From contig JAILIO010000296.1 in NCBI GenBank assembly GCA_024695225.1, positions 1-8,415 of the forward strand: 8,415 nt of DNA. The letters are read 5' to 3'. Source of the stretch: Lachnospiraceae bacterium (GTDB lineage Bacteria > Bacillota > Clostridia > Lachnospirales > Lachnospiraceae). A model generated the notes under the pieces. It did not search any database and was not told the DNA's origin. It worked only from the letters and a program-made list of their open reading frames with translations. The position numbers and the translations under genes are program-made. This document shows positions 1 through 4,852 of the stretch, one piece after another. Each line of letters begins with the position of its first letter. Position 1 is the first letter of the stretch.

Positions 1-885
1 GTGTTCCCGGATCCCGTTATCGAGCTGGCTATAGAGCCCAAGACGAAGGCGGGCCAGGGAAAACTGGACGACGCTCTTGCAAAGCTTGCTGAGGAAGATC
101 CCACATTCAGGGCGCATACAGACAAGGATACAGGTCAGACCATCATAGCCGGAATGGGTGAGCTCCACCTGGAGATCATAGTGGACAGACTTCTCAGGGA
201 ATACAAGGTGGAAGCAAATGTGGGCGCCCCTCAGGTGGCCTACAAGGAAGCCTTCACAAAGCCTGTGGATCAGGAATACAAGTACGCAAAGCAGTCCGGT
301 GGACGTGGACAGTACGGACACTGTAAGGTCAAGTTTGAGCCCATGGATCCCAACGGTGAGGAGACATTCACCTTTGAGTCCACAGTGGTTGGCGGCGCTA
401 TACCCAAGGAGTACATCCCCGCTGTGGGAGACGGTATACGCGAAGCTGCAGAGGCCGGTGTGCTGGCAGGATTCCCCATGCTGGGCGTCCATGCAAATGT
501 ATACGATGGCACTTACCACGAGGTTGACTCATCAGAGCTTGCGTTCCATATTGCAGGTTCCATGTGCTTCAAGGAAGCCATGAAGAAGGCCGGTCCTGTA
601 CTGCTTGAACCTGTTATGAAGGTAGAAGTTACAATGCCTGAGGAGTATCTCGGAGATGTCATCGGAGATGTGAACTCCAGAAGAGGCAGGATCGAGGGAA
701 TGGAAGATATCCCCAGCGGAAAGATGGTCAAGGCTTTCGTGCCCCTTGCAGAGATGTTCGGGTACGCCACAGACCTTCGTTCAAAGACTCAGGGCCGTGG
801 AAACTACTCCATGTTCTTTGAGAAATTTGAACAGGTGCCCAAGAATGTTCAGGAAAAGGTTATGAGCAACCTGGGCGCAAAATAA
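1..885 (+). CDS. fusA: Elongation factor G, C-terminal part (5' end outside window)
   Basis: This is the C-terminal 294 residues of the ribosomal translocase EF-G, a cytosolic GTPase that moves tRNA and mRNA through the ribosome after peptide transfer and also helps recycle ribosomes. The window opens inside the gene: the first codon happens to be GTG, but it lies at the usual start of domain III (VFPDPVIELAIEPKTKA), so it is not the true start. The G domain and domain II are missing only because of the window edge. Domain III covers roughly residues 1-80 (GMGELHLEI near 51-59). Domain IV covers about 85-200 (GGRGQYGH near 100, GGAIPKEYIPAVG near 131). Domain V runs from about 203 to the end (EPVMKVEVTMPEEYLGDVIG, then NSRRGRIEGME). 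The TAA stop is at 883-885. The gene is followed 90 bases later by tuf, the classical str-operon order. Identification is by strong family resemblance and is nearly certain. Confidence 0.98.
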   Translation: MFPDPVIELAIEPKTKAGQGKLDDALAKLAEEDPTFRAHTDKDTGQTIIAGMGELHLEIIVDRLLREYKVEANVGAPQVAYKEAFTKPVDQEYKYAKQSGGRGQYGHCKVKFEPMDPNGEETFTFESTVVGGAIPKEYIPAVGDGIREAAEAGVLAGFPMLGVHANVYDGTYHEVDSSELAFHIAGSMCFKEAMKKAGPVLLEPVMKVEVTMPEEYLGDVIGDVNSRRGRIEGMEDIPSGKMVKAFVPLAEMFGYATDLRSKTQGRGNYSMFFEKFEQVPKNVQEKVMSNLGAK

Positions 886-890
886 AACTG

Positions 891-919
891 TTGAAAAATC
901 ACAGAGTTTTCTATATAAT
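891..919 (+). promoter_or_regulatory. Near-consensus sigma-70/sigma-A type promoter upstream of tuf
   Basis: A TTGAAA -35 box (891-896) and a perfect TATAAT -10 box (914-919) are separated by exactly 17 bases. This differs from the housekeeping consensus at one position. Transcription would start near 926 and give tuf a leader of about 50 bases. It begins only 5 bases after the fusA stop, so tuf can probably be expressed both by read-through from fusA and from its own promoter. That would fit the high demand for EF-Tu. The boxes are seen directly; their activity is inferred. Confidence 0.8.
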
Positions 920-960
920 GTGATTTGTTGTTTCATTATGGGTCTGGACGGCCCGTGATT

Positions 961-968
961 AAGGAGGA
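961..968 (+). promoter_or_regulatory. Ribosome binding site fixing the tuf start
   Basis: AAGGAGGA, a near-perfect Shine-Dalgarno sequence, ends 7 bases before the ATG at 976. It decides the start: the reading frame is open further upstream (to a TTG at 925), but only the ATG at 976 has this site, and it gives the standard EF-Tu N-terminus. Confidence 0.9.
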
Positions 969-975
969 TTCAGGA

Positions 976-2163
976 ATGGGTAAGGAACATTTTGACAGAA
1001 CTAAACCGCATGTAAATATCGGAACGATCGGACACGTCGATCACGGTAAGACAACACTTACAGCGGCCATCACCAACGTTCTCTCCAAGAGGGTCGAGGG
1101 TAACAAATTCGAAGCTTTTGATCAGATCGACAAAGCTCCCGAAGAAAGAGCCCGTGGTATAACCATTTCGACAGCTCATGTTGAGTATCAGACCGAGAAG
1201 AGGCACTATGCTCACGTCGACTGCCCCGGACACGCCGATTATGTCAAGAACATGATCACCGGTGCTGCTCAGATGGACGGCGCTATCCTGGTTGTTGCTG
1301 CCACCGACGGTGTTATGGCTCAGACCAAGGAGCACATCCTTCTTGCACGTCAGGTTGGTGTTCCCAAGATCGTTGTTTTCCTTAACAAGTGCGACATGGT
1401 TGACGATCCCGAGCTTATCGAGCTGGTTGAGATGGAAGTCAGCGAAGAGCTTGAGAAGGAAGGCTTTGATGATTGCCCTATCATAAAGGGTTCTGCACTT
1501 AAAGCACTTGAGGATCCCGAAGGGGAGTACGGAGATGCCATCATGGAGCTTATGAGCACCGTTGATGATTACATTCCCGATCCTCAGCGTGAGACCGACA
1601 AGCCTTTCCTTATGCCTGTTGAGGACGTGTTCACAATCTCCGGCCGTGGTACTGTTGCAACCGGAAGAGTTGAGAGAGGAACACTTCACGTCAATGACGA
1701 AATAGAGATAGTCGGTATCAAGGAAGAGACCAGCAAGTCTGTTGTAACCGGTATCGAAATGTTCAGAAAGACTCTGGACGAGGCAATGGCCGGTGATAAC
1801 GTTGGTCTGCTCCTTCGTGGTGTTGACCGTGACGGCATCGAGAGAGGCCAGGTTATCGCAAAGCCCGGAACAGTTACCTGCCACAAGAAGTTTACCGCTC
1901 AGGTTTACGTTCTGACCAAGGATGAAGGCGGACGTCACACTCCTTTCTTCAACAACTATCGTCCTCAGTTCTACTTCAGGACAACCGACGTTACCGGTGT
2001 TATCACACTTCCCGAGGGCACAGAGATGTGCCAGCCCGGCGATAATGTTGAGATGACCATCGAGCTCATCCACCCCATCGCTATGGAGCAGGGTCTTACC
2101 TTCGCTATCCGTGAAGGCGGACGTACAGTTGGTTCAGGAAGGGTTGTTTCAATCGTCGAGTGA
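976..2163 (+). CDS. tuf: Elongation factor Tu
   Basis: Complete 395-residue EF-Tu, the GTPase that delivers aminoacyl-tRNA to the ribosomal A site. The length matches the family. The start is ATG 976, with a strong ribosome binding site, giving MGKEHFDRTKPHVNIGTIG. All GTPase motifs are present: G1 GHVDHGKT (19-26), G2 RGIT (60-63), G3 DCPGH (82-86), G4 NKCD (137-140) and G5 GSAL (172-175). The two beta-barrel domains follow; domain II is recognisable from SGRGTVATGRVERG, and domain III from FFNNYRPQFYFRTTDVTG and the C-terminal GRTVGSGRVVSIVE. The gene lies just downstream of fusA, has its own near-consensus promoter, and is closed by a strong terminator 31 bases after the stop, so it is the last gene of its transcription unit. 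The second residue is Gly where many orthologues have Ala or Ser, which is a minor difference. There is no sign of truncation or frameshift. Confidence 0.99.
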   Translation: MGKEHFDRTKPHVNIGTIGHVDHGKTTLTAAITNVLSKRVEGNKFEAFDQIDKAPEERARGITISTAHVEYQTEKRHYAHVDCPGHADYVKNMITGAAQMDGAILVVAATDGVMAQTKEHILLARQVGVPKIVVFLNKCDMVDDPELIELVEMEVSEELEKEGFDDCPIIKGSALKALEDPEGEYGDAIMELMSTVDDYIPDPQRETDKPFLMPVEDVFTISGRGTVATGRVERGTLHVNDEIEIVGIKEETSKSVVTGIEMFRKTLDEAMAGDNVGLLLRGVDRDGIERGQVIAKPGTVTCHKKFTAQVYVLTKDEGGRHTPFFNNYRPQFYFRTTDVTGVITLPEGTEMCQPGDNVEMTIELIHPIAMEQGLTFAIREGGRTVGSGRVVSIVE

Positions 2164-2193
2164 TCATAAAAGACGTTTTGAACTGTTAAACGG

Positions 2194-2227
2194 ATCCCCC
2201 GGAGAGATATTCTCCGGGGGATTTTTT
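2194..2227 (+). terminator. Intrinsic terminator of the fusA-tuf transcription unit
   Basis: A perfect 12-bp stem has left arm ATCCCCCGGAGA (2194-2205), a 5-base loop GATAT (2206-2210) and right arm TCTCCGGGGGAT (2211-2222). It runs into six T residues (2222-2227). The GC-rich stem plus T-run is a textbook Rho-independent terminator. It sits 31 bases after the tuf stop and separates the str operon from the genes to the right. Confidence 0.95.
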
Positions 2228-2282
2228 ATGCATGGATTCGAGATTCTTAAATATCCGATGTGGGAATTGTTTATAAAAGAAT

Positions 2283-2354
2283 GAATTATTGGTGGGGGAA
2301 TTATTGGTGCGATATTTGATCTTACAAAAATTATTGGTTCGGGAATTGCCGGTG
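2283..2354 (+). repeat. Degenerate 15-bp periodic repeat (GAATTATTGGTG unit)
   Basis: GAATTATTGGTG occurs exactly at 2283-2294 and 2298-2309. A looser copy (AATTATTGGT, 2329-2338) and a diverged copy (GAATTGCCGGTG, 2343-2354) keep the same 15-base phase; the position between them (about 2313) is not recognisably a copy. Read in the + frame that begins at 2228, these give pentapeptides IIGGG, IIGAI, FDLTK, IIGSG and IAGAG, a glycine-zipper-like pattern. This frame has a TGA immediately upstream and no ATG, GTG or TTG before the repeats, so translation is doubtful. The repeats are seen directly; any function is unknown. Confidence 0.6.
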
Positions 2355-2430
2355 CCGGGAATAGTGATCCGAAGAATACCGGTGGGTTAAATATGGTCAG
2401 GCAAAACCATGATGTACTGAACTCTGATGC

Positions 2431-2453
2431 CCGGATCATACATATCCGGATAT
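2431..2453. promoter_or_regulatory. Overlapping dyads upstream of the permease promoter (possible operator)
   Basis: ATATCCGGATAT (2442-2453) is a perfect 12-bp palindrome. Its left half also pairs with CCGGAT at 2431-2436: CCGGAT, a 7-base loop, then ATCCGG at 2444-2449. The palindrome ends 5 bases before the proposed -35 box at 2459. A single extra half-site-like ATATCCG lies at 2251-2257. This placement would suit a transcription-factor site for the permease promoter. The dyad is seen; a regulatory role is inferred. Confidence 0.4.
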
Positions 2454-2458
2454 TTGAT

Positions 2459-2487
2459 TTGTGTAATTTGACCAATTGCATTATAAT
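2459..2487 (+). promoter_or_regulatory. Likely promoter for the permease and downstream genes
   Basis: A perfect TATAAT -10 box (2482-2487) stands 17 bases from a weak -35 box, TTGTGT (2459-2464), which matches the consensus only in its first three bases. A better -35-like hexamer, TTGACC (2468-2473), lies too close (8 bases) to be used with this -10. Transcription from near 2494 would give a leader of about 60 bases before the ATG at 2554. The weak -35 and the adjacent palindrome suggest an activator- or repressor-controlled promoter, but this is inference. Confidence 0.5.
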
Positions 2488-2541
2488 ATCGCCTTGTGAT
2501 GTTTTTGGGCATAATTGACTGATAGGAATGAATACTTTCAT

Positions 2542-2550
2542 AAGGAGTGG
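2542..2550 (+). promoter_or_regulatory. Ribosome binding site fixing the permease start
   Basis: AAGGAGTGG, with AAGGAG ending 6 bases before the ATG at 2554. It favours that ATG over the in-frame TTG at 2515, which would add 13 hydrophilic residues and has no ribosome binding site. Confidence 0.85.
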
Positions 2551-2553
2551 AAA

Positions 2554-3912
2554 ATGAGCGGAGTCACACTTTATGCAACCATAGCCTTTGCTGTTATATA
2601 TCTGTGTATCTTCATATTCCAGAATGCAAGACCCTATATAGCTCTTGCGGGAGCCGCTTTTTTTGTGGCGGTGGGTACTCTCGGAGTGTTTCCTGAGTTT
2701 TCATACACCCCCCTGGAAGCCCTGGGTGAGATCGACTGGAATGTGCTCATGATGATAGCGGGAACCATGGGAACTGTATCCCTCTTCATAGATTCCGGCA
2801 TGCCGGTCCTCATGAGTGACATGTTGCTGTCAAAGGTGACTACGGTGAAGTCCATGGTCATAGTCATGTCCTTATTTGCGGGGATCATATCCGCTTTTGT
2901 GGACAATGTTGCCACTGTTCTAATGATCGCCCCGGTTGCCCTGGCGGTGTGTACAAAGCTTAAGATATCCCCGGTGCCGGTGATCATTTCCATCTCCCTG
3001 TCCTCAAACCTCCAGGGAGCTGCCACTCTTGTGGGGGATACCACCTCAATCCTTCTCAGCAAAGCAGCCAATCTGGATTTCATGGATTTCTTCGTGGTGG
3101 ACGGAAAGCCGGGCATGTTCTGGGTCACAGAGGCAGGGGCAGTCGTGTCTGTTTTGATAATGCTTTTCATGTTCAGGAAATACAACCAGAAGATAGAGGA
3201 GAAGGACAAGGCGGTGGTGGAGGACAAGTTCCCCGCTCTGCTCCTGGTGCTGACAGTGCTGACCCTGATCATAGCATCCTTCATCCCCTATAAGGAAAAC
3301 GCAGCGCCGGGACAGCTGTACAAGCCTGAGATAACAAACGGCCTGATCTGCATCACATACTTTGTGATCGGCATTGTGAGAAGGATGGCGCTGGACAGGA
3401 ATACAGGGGCCCTGAAGAAAGCCTTAATGGAGCTGGATTACTATACACTGCTCTTGCTGACAGGTCTCTTTATCATAATCGGGGCAATAACCCGGGCAGG
3501 GATCATTGATTATATCGGAGAGTGTATAGCGAAACTTTCCGGGAACGGCAGCAGAGCATCTGTTTTCTTTGTCTATTCAGTCATAGTCTGGATGTCTGTT
3601 GCGGTATCCGCGTTTATCGACAACATACCCTACACAGCAACAATGCTGCCGGTGGTGGCGGTGGTTGCCAGAAGCCTTTCTGCGGCCGGCACTGCTGTGC
3701 CCCCTAACCTTCTGTATTTCGGACTCCTTGTGGGGGCCACCCTCGGGGGAAACATAACTCCCATAGGGGCATCCGCAAACATTGCGGGGACAGGGATACT
3801 GAGGAAGGCAGGCTTTGAGGTAAAACCCGCAGAATTCATGAAATTCGGCATACCCTTTACCTTCGGGGCGGTGAGCGCGGGATGGATATTGCTGTGGCTT
3901 ATTTGGATGTGA
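2554..3912 (+). CDS. ArsB/NhaD-type permease of the ion transporter superfamily, substrate unknown
   Basis: A 452-residue integral membrane protein with about 10-12 hydrophobic segments, the first at about residues 4-22. It belongs to the ion transporter superfamily that includes ArsB (arsenite), NhaD (Na+/H+), CitM and SLC13 carriers. The two halves each carry the family's DN motif: SAFVDNVATVLMIAP (113-127) and SAFIDNIPYTATMLP (352-366). Each is followed by the glycine- and asparagine-rich signature: SSNLQGAATLVGDTTS (150-165) and GGNITPIGASANI (398-410). This is the expected inverted-repeat design, with each half providing a re-entrant substrate and ion site. A charged cytoplasmic-type loop (about 207-229, with KIEEKDKAVVEDK) joins the halves. 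Secondary transport of an anion or cation across the cytoplasmic membrane is well supported; the substrate cannot be read from sequence. No arsR or arsenate reductase gene is nearby, so an arsenite role has no contextual support. The gene has its own likely promoter and heads a run of co-directional genes. Confidence 0.88.
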   Translation: MSGVTLYATIAFAVIYLCIFIFQNARPYIALAGAAFFVAVGTLGVFPEFSYTPLEALGEIDWNVLMMIAGTMGTVSLFIDSGMPVLMSDMLLSKVTTVKSMVIVMSLFAGIISAFVDNVATVLMIAPVALAVCTKLKISPVPVIISISLSSNLQGAATLVGDTTSILLSKAANLDFMDFFVVDGKPGMFWVTEAGAVVSVLIMLFMFRKYNQKIEEKDKAVVEDKFPALLLVLTVLTLIIASFIPYKENAAPGQLYKPEITNGLICITYFVIGIVRRMALDRNTGALKKALMELDYYTLLLLTGLFIIIGAITRAGIIDYIGECIAKLSGNGSRASVFFVYSVIVWMSVAVSAFIDNIPYTATMLPVVAVVARSLSAAGTAVPPNLLYFGLLVGATLGGNITPIGASANIAGTGILRKAGFEVKPAEFMKFGIPFTFGAVSAGWILLWLIWM

Positions 3913-3956
3913 TGAGAAACAAAACAGAAAGGCTTATTTCCGGTGGTCTGACATGA
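3912..3956 (+). other. 14-codon mini-frame bridging permease stop and methyltransferase start
   Basis: An ATG at 3912 overlaps the permease TGA (TGATG) and encodes MRNKTERLISGGLT. It stops at a TGA (3954-3956) that overlaps the methyltransferase ATG as ATGA. The arrangement would let ribosomes pass from one gene to the next by stop/start overlap at both ends. There is no ribosome binding site tuned for this ATG, and such a short frame can arise by chance. It is listed as a possible coupling device, not as a confirmed gene. Confidence 0.2.
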
Positions 3957-4852
3957 GAATATCTGACAAATGGACTGACTTTGAAGTAATAGATACGGCG
4001 GATGGAGAGAAGCTGGAGAGATGGGACCGGTATATTCTGGTGCGCCCGGACCCCCAGGTCATCTGGGATGGAGACAAGAGCGGACGCCTCTGGCAGAAGG
4101 CGGACGCCCACTACCACAGATCCGATAAGGGGGGAGGTTCCTGGGAGATAAAGAACCTGCCGGAGAGATGGACCGTATCCTACAGAAATCTCACATTTGC
4201 CATAAAGCCCTTCAGCTTCAAGCACACCGGCCTGTTTCCTGAACAGGCGGTAAACTGGGACGCCATAAGGGCCATGATCGGGGAGAGGACAGCTGCAGGA
4301 AGGGAAGTGAAGGTCCTGAACCTGTTTGCTTACACCGGAGGGGCCACCCTTGCGGCGGCAGCAGCCGGGGCAAAGGTCACCCATGTGGACGCCTCCAAGG
4401 GAATGGTCACCTGGGCAAAGGAGAACGCAGCGCTTTCCGGGCTTTCCGACGCAGGGATCAGGTGGCTCACGGACGACTGCATGAAATTTGTGAAGAGAGA
4501 GATCCGCAGGGAAAATAAATACGATGCGGTGATATTAGACCCGCCCTCCTACGGGAGAGGACCCGGGGGAGAGGTGTGGAAACTGGAGAAAAGCATATAT
4601 CCTCTTTTGCAGGATATAAGGCAGCTTATATCGGAGGAGCCTTTATTTGTGCTGATCAATTCATATACCACGGGGCTCCAGAGCGGCACTCTCAAATACA
4701 TGGCAGATTCTGTCTTCACGAAGGCTTTCGGAGGATGTACGGAAGCAGATGAGACAGGTCTTCCCGTGACCTCCACGGGACTGGTGCTGCCCTGCGGATG
4801 TTCAGCCCTCTGGAAGGCGGGAGATAAGGAAATAACAAATGCCGGATACTGA
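3953..4852 (+). CDS. Class I SAM-dependent methyltransferase, RlmI/RlmK-like, without PUA domain
   Basis: A 299-residue cytosolic methyltransferase of the COG1092 (RlmI/RlmK-like) kind. The N-terminal part has the pattern seen in the short, PUA-less members: LERWDRYILVRPDPQVIW near 21-38, then ADAHYHRSDKGGGSWE, then HTGLFPEQAVNW (91-102). The Rossmann-fold core follows, with motif I FAYTGG (125-130) binding S-adenosylmethionine, an acidic residue D146 in VDASKG, and the catalytic-site motif DPPSYG (196-201). A family-like LPCGCSALW (279-287) lies near the C-terminus. RlmI itself is about 400 residues with a PUA RNA-binding domain at the N-terminus, which is absent here. The rRNA-base target of RlmI therefore cannot be assumed. 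The start ATG 3953 has only a weak GGTGG (3942-3946) ribosome binding site, which fits coupling to upstream translation. The 3' end overlaps the next gene by 14 bases. Confidence 0.9.
   Translation: MRISDKWTDFEVIDTADGEKLERWDRYILVRPDPQVIWDGDKSGRLWQKADAHYHRSDKGGGSWEIKNLPERWTVSYRNLTFAIKPFSFKHTGLFPEQAVNWDAIRAMIGERTAAGREVKVLNLFAYTGGATLAAAAAGAKVTHVDASKGMVTWAKENAALSGLSDAGIRWLTDDCMKFVKREIRRENKYDAVILDPPSYGRGPGGEVWKLEKSIYPLLQDIRQLISEEPLFVLINSYTTGLQSGTLKYMADSVFTKAFGGCTEADETGLPVTSTGLVLPCGCSALWKAGDKEITNAGY
4826..4830 (+). promoter_or_regulatory. Ribosome binding site for the LTA synthase-family gene, inside the methyltransferase gene
   Basis: AAGGA ends 8 bases before the ATG at 4839 and lies within the methyltransferase coding sequence. 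It supports the start that creates a 14-base gene overlap, hence likely translational coupling. Confidence 0.65.

Larger units (their letters stand above)
2228..2553. other. Gene-free intergenic stretch between the tuf terminator and the permease gene
   Basis: About 326 bases, visibly more AT-rich than the flanking genes. I find no convincing gene in it. On the + strand, the frame from ATG 2228 to TGA 2516-2518 (96 sense or stop codons before the final stop) is broken only once, by a TGA at 2282-2284. The opposite strand is open from 2541 to 2164. Neither has a ribosome binding site or a recognisable product, and the minus-strand frame runs through the terminator stem. The stretch does hold a 15-bp periodic repeat, a palindrome and a likely promoter, listed separately. 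It could be regulatory DNA for the permease operon, or the remains of a small gene. Confidence 0.6.

Noticed and set aside
1..885. GTG at position 1 as the true start of a short EF-G-like protein
   Set aside because: The GTG encodes an internal valine at the beginning of EF-G domain III. The gene is simply cut by the window edge.
938..958. A six-residue upstream frame (MGLDGP) in the tuf leader
   Set aside because: It is too short to distinguish from chance and has no ribosome binding site. No attenuator-like hairpin follows it. The tuf ribosome binding site begins just after it, which is not enough to claim a regulatory leader peptide.
970..2073. A 367-codon minus-strand open frame covering most of tuf
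   Set aside because: It lies wholly opposite the certain EF-Tu coding sequence, and its translation resembles no family I know. Long antisense open frames are common opposite highly expressed genes with biased codon use. No gene is called.
2468..2487. TTGACC plus TATAAT as the permease promoter
   Set aside because: The spacing is only 8 bases, far from the 16-18 required. TTGTGT at 2459-2464, with a 17-base gap, is the better partner.
2164..2541. A 125-codon minus-strand open frame across the tuf-permease gap
   Set aside because: No ribosome binding site precedes its ATG (the upstream sequence is pyrimidine-rich). It runs through the terminator stem and ends against tuf, and the product is not recognisable.
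2228..2553. A riboswitch or structured leader ahead of the permease gene
   Set aside because: I could not match any known riboswitch core, and most of the region lies upstream of the proposed transcription start near 2494. The remaining leader of about 60 bases shows no strong hairpin.
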